A stretch of DNA of 64,000 nt from assembly GCA_018907035.1 (NCBI GenBank), contig JACCIC010000135.1, positions 248,001 to 312,000 on the forward strand, in the 5' to 3' direction. Below the pieces are notes generated by a model, which made no database searches, was not told the origin of the DNA, and worked only from the letters and a program-made list of their open reading frames with translations. The DNA is from Sycobia sp. Sy_11. Taxonomy: Eukaryota > Arthropoda > Insecta > Hymenoptera > Epichrysomallidae. Below are positions 1 to 10,809 of this stretch, in pieces; the stretch's first letter is position 1; each line of letters starts with the position of its first letter. The position numbers and the translations under genes are program-made.

Positions 1-930
1 TACTACTTTTATTAATTTTTATTCTGATGTTATGTTTACTTTAGGGCCCGACAAAAGGAACACGTAATCTCCAAATTTTAAATTTTGTTTGTCGATTTTC
101 TGATTATAATATTTTTTTTTGATCGAAGCTTTGAAGATAATAGATTGCTATATGCTATATTTTGAATACCATTTAACCTTATAACTAAGTCAACTAAATA
201 GCCTTTGTTAGTAGGCAATAGGCCCCCCTCACTCAATGAATTTGTGGATGGCATTCGTGCTATTTTTCCAAAAATATGTTCATAAGGAGTATGCTTGGTA
301 CTCTCTTGAACGCAGATATTATAATTTAGGATTACAATATCCAGCCAACTATGCCATTCCTCATCGTTAGTCGTGTATTGCTTTAGGAATTTACCTAAAG
401 CTTGATGTGAACAGTCCAATGATCCGTTCAATTGTGGGTGAAAAGCAGTAGTTCGAAGTTTTTTGATTTCGAACCATTTCGCGACTCTGTTCATGAGACT
501 GTTTAGGAAGTTTTTTCTTTGATCGGTTAAAATGACCTTTGGTGTACCGAATATACAGATAAATCTCTTAATAATGGCGTCAGCGATGGTGGTAGATAAG
601 GTATCTCGTAGAGGTGTTCCCATGCAAAATTTGGAAAATTGATCCTGGATCGTTAAAATATATTTATTTCTATGTTTTGTTGTTTTGAATTGCCCGACAA
701 CGTCTAGTGCTACTCTTTGAAGAGGTGCTCCTGGTGTATCGGTGATTAACATTAGCTGTTTAGTCTTTAAACGTACTAACTTTTTCAACTGGCAATCCAA
801 ACATTGTTGAATTCTTTGTTGAATGTCATCTTTTAGATTTTCCCAATAATAATCCTGTTTGATCCTATTGTACGTTTTTGATACACCTCTATGTCCTCCT
901 ATATGTGATTTATGGAGTTCGTGAAATACT
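1..930 (-). pseudogene. Gypsy integrase (HHCC finger plus catalytic core), degraded
   Basis: The main open stretch is 78-800. Just upstream (800-930) an HHCC zinc-binding module is readable, with His in GGHRGVSK and a CLDC pair. The core follows: first Asp in ALDVVGQF, second Asp in ILTDQRKNF, then HPQLNGSLDCSH. In active Gypsy integrases the third catalytic residue is Glu (NGSLE). Here it is Asp, so catalysis is probably impaired. The enzyme would insert the cDNA copy into chromosomes. The C-terminal part runs into the start of the window and is already out of frame there. Confidence 0.85.
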
Positions 931-1639
931 TTATCTCTTTTTTCCTTGGGAAATTATTTGAGGGCATTTGTACAGATGATTACTTTTATCGAGGAATCCG
1001 AGAATACTATCTTGACTTAATCGAGGACATTTGCCCAATCTAAATTTTCTATTGTCTTGCTTTTGACAGGTCTTATTATATCTTCTCCTGTCTTCTCTAG
1101 GAGATATCTTAAGGTAGTCAGTGGTTTATAAATAGATTATTCGGCGATGCTCAGCGAGACGTGATGTAATCCTCGTCTGCATAAGGTAAAGAAATTTCTA
1201 CAGTTTCTACTTTTGTGCACTTCGCCTACTTTTATGGAATCAACCTTCAACTTATAATATTCCATCAGTTTCCTAGCACCGTAGTCAAATGGTTGCCCAC
1301 CACTGCTAATAAAACATACTAGGTGATCCTTACGGTGACAAAATAATTCTTCACATTCTATGATTTGGTTGTATCTGACATTTGCGTTATTGGCCCTTTC
1401 AGAGATTAGCGATTGTATCGATTGTTGACTCTAGCGATCTAGAGATTGAGATCGCCATGAGGTGGTGGTAGAGTTATGAGTTCAGCCTCATAATCTTCTG
1501 CTTCTTCTTCTTCTTCGCTTTCAGCATATTGTGGTCTATTTTGGGCAGTCTTACACGTAGGGCGTTTTCCAGTAGTGTTAGATGATTCTGATTCTTCTTC
1601 AGGATTTTGAGTAACTGTGGAATCCAGTTTTTCTTTTTA

Positions 1640-2260
1640 GTAGTTGTATAACGGATGCTGATGTGATTTTCTTTTATTGCGACCAGATCGTGTGACTACG
1701 TTGATTGCAAAACTCTAGGGAGGACTCCGTGATAGTGCATCGGTATTGGCATACGACCTTCCCGTCTTCTAAAACGGTATAATCGTACCCGGATAATTTA
1801 AAACGCCACTTTTGTACGTGGGTATTTAGATCCGCAGATTTAAACCGAATTACGGATTCATGATGCATTACTGTAATAAATTGTCTGCGATACACATATG
1901 AGCGAAAGGCGTGTACACTGTGTAGGACGGGTAAAGCTTCCTTTTCATATACTTCATATTTGGCCTATGAAGGACCACGAGTTCTTAGGTTCTAATAAAT
2001 ACAATTCTAATTCTAATTCTATTTGAATTTCGCGTTACGTGATACTCTAGACGTATATGCGATAGGTCTATCTTTACCGATCTCTCCTTGAAATGAAACG
2101 CCACCAACAGCATGCCTGAGGCATTTGTCGTTATATTGAATAGTTTTGTAAGATCGGGGAATTGCAATAAATGGACATTACAAAGAATTCGTTTCAACGT
2201 CTGAAACGCTTCTTCTGCTTTATCAGTCCATTCGAAAGGCGTATCTTTTTGTAGCAAATT
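1640..2260 (-). pseudogene. Gypsy RT connection / RNase H, degraded
   Basis: The piece at 1985-2257 has the RT thumb-to-RNase H junction typical of Gypsy: FEWTDKAEEAFQTLKRIL, then ITTNASG where TDASG is usual, so the first RNase H Asp is changed. The piece at 1674-1895 has the end of the domain with KWRFKLSGYDYTV, matching the usual RW..KL..YD pattern. The two pieces are in different frames with stops between them. RNase H degrades the RNA of the RNA/DNA hybrid during reverse transcription. Confidence 0.8.
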
Positions 2261-3200
2261 GGTTAATGATTTAGATATTACAGTGAATTTCGCGATAAAA
2301 CGTCAATAATATTCAGCTAAACCAAAAAACTGTCGCACATTTTTCATATATTTGGACAAAGAAATTCTTGAACTGCTTCCACATTTTTTGGTTCAGAAAT
2401 TTTCTGGTTCGAAAAAACTTCAGTCTTTTTCGCTCAATCGATGCCCTAAATTGACCCTAAATAAATCTTTTTAAAAATTCACGTTTTTCGAATTGCAATT
2501 TAAGACCTGCTCCACGGAGCCTATGTAAAAGTTGCTTAATCTTTTCGTCATGCTTACTAAGGAATCTGCCTAGCTGACAATATCTCTTAGATATTCAAAC
2601 GTTTTTATTCCTTGTAGGTCTTTTAGAAGGCTGTCTATTAGCCTCTGGGACGTAGCCGGTGCATTTTTAAGTCCGAAAGCCATTTTGACGTGAAACGCAG
2701 TTTTACGTGCATCAGCAGGATGAATTTTTATCTAATGAAACCCAGATGCTAAATCGAGAACTGTGTAATGTTTCGCTTCTCTGACTTGATCAAATATTTC
2801 TGTTATATTTGGCAATGGATAGGCATCACTTACTGTTTATCATTAAGTGATTAGAATTAAGAAGTTAAATCAGTTACGACTTATCATTAAGTGCTCTGAC
2901 GTTGAGTATCATACGCCATCTTGAGTTTTCCTGAGCGTGTGCCTTTTTGGATACAATCCATAAAAGGGTATTCCACTAACAAGCGGAATCCCTAATTATA
3001 CCTGTAGCTAATATATCATCTATCTGCTTGTTGATTGACTGTTGAAGAGAGTGAGGAAATTTATATTGTTTGGCATGGACGGGTTCTTCATCGGTAGTTT
3101 TAATTCAGTGTATTATAACATCGGTTCCAGGTAAGGAATCCCCTGGTAAGAAAACTACATCACGGTTTGTTTCAACTAAATTTCGCACATATTCCGTCTC
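2260..3200 (-). pseudogene. Gypsy reverse transcriptase, degraded
   Basis: No long ORF survives, but minus-strand fragments are readable in order: an N-terminal INKQIDDILATGIIRDS segment near 2980-3050, the MAFGLKNAPATSQRLIDSLL segment near 2640-2690 (FGLxNAP is the RT domain 4 signature), and a KTFEYLRDIV segment where the catalytic Y-x-DD box is expected, so the active-site Asp pair is not intact. Several stops and frameshifts separate them. The neighbours (protease upstream, RNase H downstream) agree with a Gypsy Pol. Confidence 0.75.
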
Positions 3201-3416
3201 AGTATCCTCAAGATATTCAGTATTTACTATTTCGCACGGATGAATGTTACATGCACATTATCTGTTTTACTGAAGAATGTGTCTGTTTACGGTCTTTATT
3301 CATTTTTTCATGTACTTCTCCTAGGACATTATCTTACGCGAGTGAATATAAAGTTCTTATTGCCATACTTTCATCACGATAATATTCATCTAAATAGTCC
3401 TCTATGCCATCAACTG

Positions 3417-3880
3417 CTAGTTGTTCATCTTGTTTGCTTTGTTCTTCCTCCATTTCTGTTTGCTTTCGCTATCGCAGGATGTATTCATATATAGCGAGTC
3501 GTTCGTTAAATTAGATATCCCTAGTCGTTTTGTTAATTCTTCGGGTGATATGAAATCGAAAGTGTGATAGACTACAGGGTATTGTAGTTTTTTTGTTGTA
3601 TAATTGATAATTACTTGAGAACCGTTAAAATATTTTACTCCTAAAATTCCTGAGTATGGTATGGGAAAATCGTCTGGAATAACGTGGAAGTACGAAATAC
3701 CACCTAAAACTTTTATTTTTACCAAACCTTGAGTAAAGAAAAGGTTTGAACTGATTCTCTTTAAATATACTCTCATTGATTCACCTATTGTAAATCTCGG
3801 TGATATAGTTCCACGTTTTATTAAGTTCGCTTCTGATCCTGTATCAATCATGAATCTACAAGAATCTACGGTTGGATTTC
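3417..3880 (-). pseudogene. Gypsy aspartic protease unit (second of two)
   Basis: A 144-codon open stretch begins with MIDTGSEANLIKRG, carrying the D-T-G active-site loop of retropepsins, and later has the hydrophobic-hydrophobic-Gly motif GILGVKYF expected near the end of a protease monomer. Retropepsins cut Gag-Pol and normally work as homodimers of one such domain. This unit lies between the other protease-like unit (3930-4290) and the RT, and the tail after the GILG motif is unusually long. Confidence 0.8.
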
Positions 3881-3929
3881 TGGTGGTTATAATAGGTAGT
3901 AATGGTGTGTTTCTTTGCCGAGTTCCATG

Positions 3930-4290
3930 TTAATAACATTGTATTCGGACAAGTCAGACATGTTATTGCCTTGCTGTAATCTTATTTTCTGATTACCTAG
4001 GATAAGAGTTTTATCAATGAAATTTATTTTTCCGTTGTTGTCAAGCAGAAATTCTGAACCTATGATTCCATCATAGGAAAGATTAAATTCATCCTATATA
4101 ACGAGGAATTCTGTAATATAACCTGCTATTCTAAATTTTATGCTAATTAATGTATTTTCTTTAGTATTACCAACGCCATTACACGTAAAGATTCGATGAG
4201 GGTCAATTGAAGCTCTATTTGGTAAAGATCCCTTTTTTATAATGTTAACCTCTGAGCTAGTATCAAGCATAAAGCTTAAATTTACATATA
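3930..4290 (-). pseudogene. Second Gypsy aspartic-protease-like unit (upstream of the first)
   Basis: Minus-strand translation gives FMLDTSSEVNIIKKG near 4230-4275, followed after one in-frame stop by YDGIIGSEF near 4060-4080. This parallels the neighbouring unit (FMIDTGSEANLIKRG, then YSGILGVKYF) in both motif and spacing. The active-site loop is D-T-S rather than D-T-G. D-T-S occurs in some aspartic proteases but is uncommon in retropepsins. It could be a true tandem duplication or the edge of a second element. Confidence 0.6.
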
Positions 4291-4439
4291 TGCCAAATGT
4301 TATTTCTATATGTGGAATATATTTAATTACTGTGGATTCAATGGTATTGATTCCCCTAATAGATGTGTTAGTTGTATAACTTTAAGCGGGCGCGTCGAGT
4401 TGTTGGTAGTTCCCACGGTCACGCTCTAATTCTGGGGAC

Positions 4440-4600
4440 CTGATTGGACTTTGGCCATTTCATTGATTGTATAGTCTTTTTCTATACTTAAAAATTGGGT
4501 GACCTATGATTTTACAATTATCCTTCCACATTTTTGGCATTTTATAGCTATGCGAGGTTTATCGATGTAATTATTTGTATTATTTTCACGACAATAGTTC
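4440..4600 (-). pseudogene. Gag nucleocapsid zinc-knuckle remnant
   Basis: On the minus strand AIKCQKCGR is readable near 4520-4550, the C-x2-C start of a retroviral-type zinc knuckle, followed after a frameshift by a GHP segment. Such knuckles bind the genomic RNA. Position just upstream of the protease units fits the end of Gag in remnant I. The rest of Gag is absent. Confidence 0.45.
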
Positions 4601-4609
4601 ACAGTTATG

Positions 4610-4888
4610 TTATATACTGGCGTATGCTATGGGATGCTCTTCTCCCTGGATTATCTGGTTCAATACATATCCTAAAGCGTAGCTGCTATCATCTGTGTGT
4701 AAAGTGTAGAGACTGTTTCGCACAGGCCTCGCCAATAGTAGCGCTTGGGTTAGCAAGATTTTGAACTTATCAAAAGCGTCCTGCTGTTTACTTTTCCATA
4801 TCCACAGTACGTTTTTCTTCAATAGTTTCGTCAGAGGTAGTTTGACTTTCGCTGGATGTTCTCTAAAGTGGGCATACCACCCAACCAT
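4610..4888 (-). pseudogene. Gypsy RT/RNase H junction fragment (remnant II)
   Basis: A 92-codon open stretch starts with MVGWYAHFREHPAKVKLPLT, which matches the RT-RNase H linker (GWYRRF...LT.LL), then KNVLWIWKSKQQDAFDKFK, LHTDDSSYALGYVLNQ and EEHPIAYAS. LHTDDSSYALG is the RNase H start (usually QTDASxxGLG). The domain is cut immediately after YAS, where the sequence of remnant I takes over. Confidence 0.85.
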
Positions 4889-4889
4889 T

Positions 4890-5720
4890 CCGAGGAATGC
4901 CCGAAGCTAATTAATGCTCTTTGGAGCTGGATAGTCGCTCACTGGTTTAACTTTGTCCGGGTCAGTCCGCTAGCCATTTTATCAATGATATAAACTAGGC
5001 ACTTTATCTCGAGACATTAGAATTCGGACTTCTCGCTGCTTATTCGAAGTCCTACCTCGTTGAGGCACTGCAGCTTAACCGTCACTTTCTGTGTATATTC
5101 TTTGAATGAGTTTGTGGCGATGATGATATCGTCCATATACACGAAAACTGAGGGTTGCAACTCGGGGTCAAATATGACATCCATGCCGCGCTGGAAGCTT
5201 GCGGTGGCATTGGTGAGTCCGTAGGGTATTCGCGTCTACTGGTATAGACCCTTCTGTGGTAAGGCAAATGCCGTGATTTCCTTACTTTATTCATCCAGCG
5301 AGATCTGGTGGTATGCCTGGCTGAGAACGATCTTAGATAAATATCAAGCGTCTCGGAGGTTGTCAAGTAGCACGTTCATATACGGCAACGGGTACGCAAC
5401 TGTTTTAGTAACTTTATTAACCGTTTTATAATTTATGTAAAAGCAGATTTTGCCGTCCTTCTTTGGCAAAATGATAGTGCAACTATTCCAAAAGATCTCT
5501 GAAGATTCTATAATACCTTCACTTATTAGTCTATCAATCTTAGCATGTGCCTGTCGGAGCAGTTTATCGCGTACGCCACGTAGACATTGATTAATCGATC
5601 ATTGCCCTTGTACATCGATATGGTGTGGCGGTCGTTTTGCTGGAGGTAATTTGTTGCTCTATTTTGGTAGTGAACCTCTCAGTATACTCTCAAGCGATTG
5701 CCGTTCTCTCTGATTTGGCG
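4890..5720 (-). pseudogene. Gypsy reverse transcriptase (remnant II)
   Basis: RT motifs can be followed on the minus strand through several frames: YINYKTVNKVTKTVAYPLP near 5390-5450, the stretch HQISLDE, the TAFALPQKGLYQ segment near 5220-5290, and VYMDDIIIATNSF near 5110-5150, in which the catalytic MDD box is intact. Stops and frameshifts occur between them, so no active enzyme can be made. The domain would copy element RNA to DNA. Confidence 0.8.
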
Positions 5721-5757
5721 AGTCCACACTCGCTACTGTTGCTAATACAGTGATCAC

Positions 5758-6248
5758 TTACAGGTGGTCTCCCTGTTTGCTTGCAAATCGCTGAAGTATT
5801 TTTCTTGGCGTATGCCAAGTGGCTTCTCCGAAGTCAATCGTTATCTTGATCTTCACTGGGATATCCATTTCTAGGATGATATCGTATTTCAGTGAGCTCG
5901 GAACTTTGAAGCATGCCTTTGTTTCTTGATCGTCGATATTAATTGTCAGGTCGACTTCTCCGTCATTGGCGTATAGCTGTCCGTCGGGTAGTTGCATATA
6001 AGATACAATAGGCATGGTCACTGACTGGATCATCTTTCCAAGTTTGGGCAAATATACGATTTTCTTGCTCCCGAATCTGCAAATGTTGGAGATATTTCCC
6101 CTGTTCTTTCCGAATTCAAGAAGAATCGATTCTCGTTATCCTGTATTATCGCAACGGGGTGCATATTAGTGACTTCTTTCGCTCGTATGGTGATGTTTGG
6201 TACATGTGAGGTGTGGTCGCTATTCGTGTCGTCGGTTTCTCGATTCAT
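5758..6248 (-). pseudogene. Gypsy aspartic protease (remnant II)
   Basis: Two overlapping open stretches (6248-6030 and 6051-5758) in different frames make up one retropepsin-like domain. The active-site loop is FADSGARKSYI, with D-S-G in place of the commoner D-T-G. The second part ends with a YDIILEMDI segment, the hydrophobic-hydrophobic-Gly position being changed to Glu-Met. It lies between the cysteine-rich Gag end and RT. The frame break falls near 6050. Confidence 0.7.
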
Positions 6249-6249
6249 A

Positions 6250-6480
6250 CGACTTGGGGTTTGGGAGTTGACTCCAATCTCCGATCCCCTTCTCAGTTTT
6301 CCGACACATGCCTATTGCAACAGCATATGCAATTAGAGGTTGTCACATCATTCTCTTCGCAATTAAAATACTGTAACCTGCGTTTATCCGGCCATCGATC
6401 CGTCCAGGGACCCGGTCTGCTGCATATCCGACACGATGTATTGTCTAGTCTGGGGCTGTTCCTCTTAGGTGGTCACGTGT
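6250..6480 (-). pseudogene. Gag C-terminal cysteine-rich (zinc knuckle) region, remnant II
   Basis: On the minus strand a run with CRICSRPG, then FNCEEN and CICCCN is readable, then CVGKLRRG. Pairs of Cys-x2-Cys spaced this way resemble the double zinc knuckle that closes Gag in some insect Gypsy families. The histidines have been lost, so the reading is by pattern and position only. Confidence 0.4.
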
Positions 6481-6806
6481 ACTGATGTTGGTCTCTAGTA
6501 TCTCGGTACGATGTTGGCGTACTTTCGGAACTCCGTTGTGAGTACATTCTGTTGTATCGGCGTGAAAGAATCCTGTTTCTGTTAGCTGATGGCCGGTACG
6601 GGTCGTATTTGGATCGGGACAATGATTGTGGTCGATAACCCTCTCGTGGTGAGGGGCTTCGGTAACGCTTGGTTCGTTCAGACTGCCTTTCCGGTGATTG
6701 ACTTCTGTTTTCCGTTAATGAAGGATTCCATTTTCTCTTTTCTGAGGTTAAATCTCGTGGTCTCTCTTCCTTTTTCGTCAGCTAAAGTCACATGTTTTTT
6801 GTCCCA

Positions 6807-7667
6807 TTAGATCTGTCGGCGTGTATGGCTGCCACTCTTGATCGACTTCCTGAACTTAATCGGCCCCGTTGAGGAACATGCAGCTATGCTGACCTTGCAT
6901 TTTTCTGCCAGTGGTAGTGCCTTACACCGCTTGGCTAGTTCCTTCTTTAACCCTATTTGTTGGCCAAGCCGCTGCAGTTCGTTAATTGAGTTAAAATCGT
7001 TACGATTGATTTTGTTGATAAAATGGGGAAGAAGATTTCGATAAATCTTGTTCAATTGTGTGTCCAGGGGAATAGGTGGTGCTAATTTCTTCAGCAACAC
7101 TCTCGTGCCTACTAAGTAAACGCTGATTGACTCGTTTCGTCCTGAGTTCAGTCTCTAATTTCCTGGTATCGGGGCAGTGCGAAATCTATCGGGCGAAATT
7201 TGAGTCTCAGTGCCGATTTAATATTCTCCATGATTCGCCAGTTTTTATAAATCAGCTTTGCCCATACGCGTGCTGCTCCACATAGAACTCCAGGTATTAA
7301 CTTTATCACATCTTCTATTGGGAGATCTAAGCTCCCTATGGTCTCTTTTAGTCTCTCAATGAATTCGTCTACATTTTCTCGTGGTTCTCCCAAGAAGCGC
7401 ACTTGCCGTTGACGAAGTCTTTGGTCTGCCCGAGATTCTCTAAGATAAGTGCTATCGCACATGTTGTTGCTATTTCGCATCATTGATGCAGTGTGTGAGT
7501 CGATGTTCCTCCATCTCTTTTCACTGGCGACTGCGTTGTCATTATTCGGTTATAATATTTAATTCGGTTAAATTCGTTTAGTCTAGATGTAAATCTATTT
7601 ATAGTATATTTACTCTGTAACGATCCGTTTCCTATCTGCTTCTTGCGGTTTTAACAATGTAGACATT
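6807..7667 (-). pseudogene. Gag core (retrotransposon gag domain), remnant II
   Basis: The core is in two open stretches, 7483-7148 and 7100-6807. The first has RFLGEPRENVDEFIERLKET followed by a PGVLCGAARVWAKL segment, the F.GxP..V..F....E and L.G.A..W pattern of the retrotransposon Gag family. The second has PIPLDTQLNKIYRNLLPHF and a leucine-rich end. A possible start ATG lies at 7667 (MSTLLKPQEADRKR), with stops between it and 7483. Gag forms the particle shell. Confidence 0.8.
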
Positions 7668-7670
7668 TTT

Positions 7671-8737
7671 TTAGGGCTCTTAGGAAGATGGAGGATCGTG
7701 TCGGGACGGGCGGATTGATTAGGTGAATAACTATTTGAAATTTTGTTAGACACTAATAAAAGTGACTCTATTTATTTAAAAAATCACAATAACAAGAAAA
7801 ATAACAATATGTAATAATAAAACAATTATGTTATTCGGCTATTCTACCAGTATTTCACTAGTCACTTCCTATAATAAACAAATAAAAAAGAAGAAAAATT
7901 ATTATAGTATTCTACTATTTAATAATTTCTTTCATATTATAATTTTATATTTCCGCTTATTTCGTCGCGATTGATATTCCTAATCCTATTATCGGCCATT
8001 CGACCTTGACCGATTTTTGCTCTCTCTCTTTATTAATTTTAGTCGTCTATTTCCACGGCCTGAGTTTTCGCTTTCTCGCAATTTATCGTATTTAATTTTA
8101 TATCATTCCGAGGGACTCCTCGTCAAAAATATAAAATTATTAGTTTTTAAATAATTCAGGAGTGCCCGATCTTATTTAAAAATTATTATACGCTTCTATT
8201 TGTCAATTATAAATTTGTTACTATATTCAGTAAATACTTATAATTATACATGATTCTATTAGTTTTAATTCCTTATATAATTTTCTGGTAAATATTATAT
8301 ACTTTCGACATTATAAAAATAAATAAATATTCGTCATAAAAAATCATGCATTTTTCACTAATGCACATCTTTTCAGAAACATAATTAATTGAAAGTGTTC
8401 ACTTTTATTTTTCAAATATTTGGAATTAAAAAATGTATGTTTGATAGTTTAATTGTATGACTATATATCTATGTATTTTGAATTAATAAATTTGTTTTAT
8501 TTTTTTATTTATTATTTGAAAAAATAAAATATTTCCTGTATTAGATTTAATTTTGTAATGTTTCTCCATTGAACTTAAATAATTAAAATGTAACAAAATA
8601 TAGGTACACTTTAAAAAAATTAACTTAACTTTGAGATAATATTCATGGCCATTATCATCAATTGATCTATGTTTACTAATTCAATAGATCTCGATGAAGC
8701 TACTAATTATGATCAAATTTGACCCGGACGGGTGTAA
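7671..8737. other. AT-rich spacer without recognisable genes
   Basis: About 1 kb with no convincing ORF. The first part (7700-8120) is less AT-rich and has pyrimidine runs, so it may include the decayed LTR or leader of Gypsy remnant II, but no matching second copy is in the window. The rest is AT-rich with poly-A/T runs. Confidence 0.5.
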
Positions 8738-9207
8738 AATGTTGATCAACGTGTTTGCTTGAAATTTGTTAGCAATGGAATTACAGCTGCGGAATCATTG
8801 AAAATGTTGCAGAAGTGTTTTGGGTAGTCTACCTTATCGTGAACGCAAATATTGAATGGCACAAAGCATTCAGTGAAGGTTGTGAAGTCTTCGAAAACTT
8901 GCCTCATGCAAGTCGCCCATCCACCCCTGTTAACGACGATAACATCGAAAAAGTAGAGGAAATGGTGCTCCAAAATCGTCGTATCGGCATCAGAGAGATA
9001 GCAGAGACTCTCAACATCTCTTATGGATCGACTCAACATATTTTAATCAATGTTTTGCATATGAAGCGTGTTAATGCTAGACTTTTCCAAAACATCTGAA
9101 TCTTTTGCAAAAACAACGTCGAGTAGAGGTCGCAAAAGAGATGCTTCAAAACGTAGCTGAGGACCCTACATTCATCAAACATATCATTACTGGTGACGAG
9201 ACGCTCT
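8738..9207 (+). pseudogene. mariner transposase N-terminal fragment (A)
   Basis: Plus-strand fragments give the mariner DNA-binding half: IEWHKAFSEGCEVFENLPHA, RPSTPVNDDNIEKV, IGIREIAETLNISYGSTQHI (second helix-turn-helix), KRVNARL, and then in another frame LQKQRRVEVAKEML with HIITGDET, the first catalytic Asp. The sequence stops dead at ITGDET around 9207 where a different mariner on the other strand begins. The first part (8738-8815) is frameshifted relative to the open stretch at 8815-9099. No TIR was identified. Confidence 0.85.
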
Positions 9208-9523
9208 CACGGCCTTTTTTAAAATCGGCATACCATAGAAGCACCTGACTACGACTGACGGAATCACAGCCATACACTTTAAGCACTTTTTCATAAGTTT
9301 CTGTCGCGGTTTCGTCGAGTTTCGCACAAAATTTTATCGCGCACCGTTCCAAAATTCTCTGTTCCATTTTCGTGACATGCACTACTCGCGCGTTATTACA
9401 AAACACTAAACAGCTAACAAGAAATGATCGTACAAGGGTCGCTAAGGTCTCAATCAAGAGAGTAGGATCGATTACTACGGTGGCAGAGTTACAGGTTTGC
9501 AGTGTTACCACAGGCCGAGACAT
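9208..9523 (-). pseudogene. mariner transposase N-terminal fragment (B), inverted against A
   Basis: The minus-strand ORF contains MEQRILERCAIKFCAKLDET, then ATETYEKVLKVYGCDSVSRS and VLLWYADFKKGRES, the first helix-turn-helix of a second mariner subfamily. The methionine near 9365 is the likely transposase start, because the upstream in-frame codons do not look coding and would be the 5' leader. The domain is cut at 9208, exactly where fragment A ends, so the two were joined by rearrangement or nested insertion. Confidence 0.75.
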
Positions 9524-9650
9524 AAAATCGATTGCATTACTTAAATGTCTAACCTCGTATATAATCGACTGTCTTGAAGTGTTCTTATACTCTCAATAAT
9601 GCTGCTAATGAGGTTTACCATGTATTTGTTGTATATAAAACACATGCATA

Positions 9651-9713
9651 TTTTTCCATAAGTTTCTGTCGCGGTTTCGCCGAATTTCGCATAAAATTTT
9701 ATCGCACACCGTT
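9651..9713 (-). repeat. Short second copy of mariner B N-terminal segment
   Basis: About 60 bases repeat the segment at 9283-9345 (ttttcataagtttctgtcgc, then a near-identical stretch), in the same orientation. It is therefore a separate scrap of the same mariner family, about 370 bases away, or a local duplication. Confidence 0.7.
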
Positions 9714-10360
9714 ACTCTATCTTTAAAATATTACAGTTTCTGCTATAATTTAAAAGTAATATTTCTGTAATATATCTTTGTAATATTCCTGTTATATGAA
9801 ATATCCTATCTAAAACTGTAATGTAATATATTTATAGAATATTATATTACTGAAATCTATTTTTGAAAGTCACTATTAGGTGCTATACTATATAATACAG
9901 AAATATTTCATATTATATATTATACGGACATGTCTCTGATACATGACTATAATTTCTATGCAAAAATTGAGCTCAATAAATGTGCATTTCACATAAACAA
10001 ATATTAAAGGTTTTTTCCTTCAAATGGTTATTATCATATAAACATATCAAATAAATAATGTTCAGACTCCTTAAATGATATTTTTAAACATTCAAATTAA
10101 TTGAACAGTTCAAAGTTGCCTTGAAAAATTCTGAAAAACTTCGAGGATATTTTTTCATCAATTCTAACACATTGTTTTTCTAAATAGTTTTCTACGATAA
10201 TAAGTAAAATTTTTTAAATCATTTCAAAAATAATGTAACAGAAAATATCGCAACTGAAATTCTATCAAGGAAATATTTGACATGTCTGTAGAATATATTT
10301 ATATAAAATTACGTTTGAAATATTTCATATTTAATCTATTATTTATACTTGAAATAAAAG

Positions 10361-10365
<5 letters not shown>

Positions 10366-10409
<44 letters not shown>
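10366..10409. repeat. (TA)n microsatellite
   Basis: Uninterrupted TA dinucleotide run of about 44 bases. Confidence 0.95.
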
Positions 10410-10411
<2 letters not shown>

Positions 10412-10669
10412 CAGTTGCAATATAATAGATGCACGATATATTATATCTGATATATCTTAATTCGTTTCCCTCATATACTGTAATATAATTCATGCCGCAA
10501 TTGAAATATTTTAAATCTAGATTTACAGGAATATTTCGACTACAGAAATAATTTTAGTGATGTTTGGAATATCGACTATTTTTACCAAACTTGTTTTCGT
10601 TAAACTTAACTTTTTTATGTAAACAAATAGTTAATTTATGTTATTTTATTACTTTTATATCCGATGGTT

Positions 10670-10671
<2 letters not shown>

Positions 10672-10728
<57 letters not shown>
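10672..10728. repeat. (TA)n microsatellite
   Basis: Uninterrupted TA dinucleotide run of about 57 bases. Confidence 0.95.
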
Positions 10729-10735
<7 letters not shown>

Positions 10736-10809
10736 TCACAGATATTGAACGTTCGAAAAGAATTCAATGACGGGTTATTAAAATCTTCAATAATATACTA
10801 ATATACAAT

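Larger units (their letters stand above)
1..4600 (-). mobile_element. Ty3/Gypsy LTR retrotransposon remnant I (cut by window start)
   Basis: Reading on the minus strand from about 4600 down to 1, the order is zinc-knuckle remnant, two aspartic-protease-like units, reverse transcriptase, RNase H, integrase zinc finger and integrase core. That order (PR-RT-RH-IN) is diagnostic of Ty3/Gypsy. All parts carry stops or frameshifts, so it is a dead copy. The integrase C-terminus and one LTR lie outside the window and no LTR pair is visible. The upstream end abuts remnant II around 4600, where the sequence changes abruptly from a zinc-knuckle-like region to the RNase H of another element, so one element probably inserted into or recombined with the other. 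Confidence 0.85.
4600..7670 (-). mobile_element. Ty3/Gypsy LTR retrotransposon remnant II, lacking integrase
   Basis: A second minus-strand Gypsy-type element with Gag (about 7667-6807), zinc-knuckle region, DSGA protease, RT and the start of RNase H, ending abruptly near 4610. Its RNase H and protease sequences differ clearly from remnant I, so it is another family rather than a duplicated part. Integrase and both LTRs are missing. The break coincides with the beginning of remnant I. Confidence 0.85.
9720..10809. other. AT-rich spacer with two (TA)n tracts
   Basis: No gene is visible. The stretch is dominated by A and T, with (TA)n microsatellites at 10366-10409 and 10672-10728 and short TATT/ATTT repeats. 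Confidence 0.6.

Noticed and set aside
10299..10493. ORF of 64 codons with a YIYIYI repeat
   Set aside because: It is the translation of a (TA)n tract; the same applies to the similar ORFs at 27906, 29390, 31099, 33966, 37087 and 60530.
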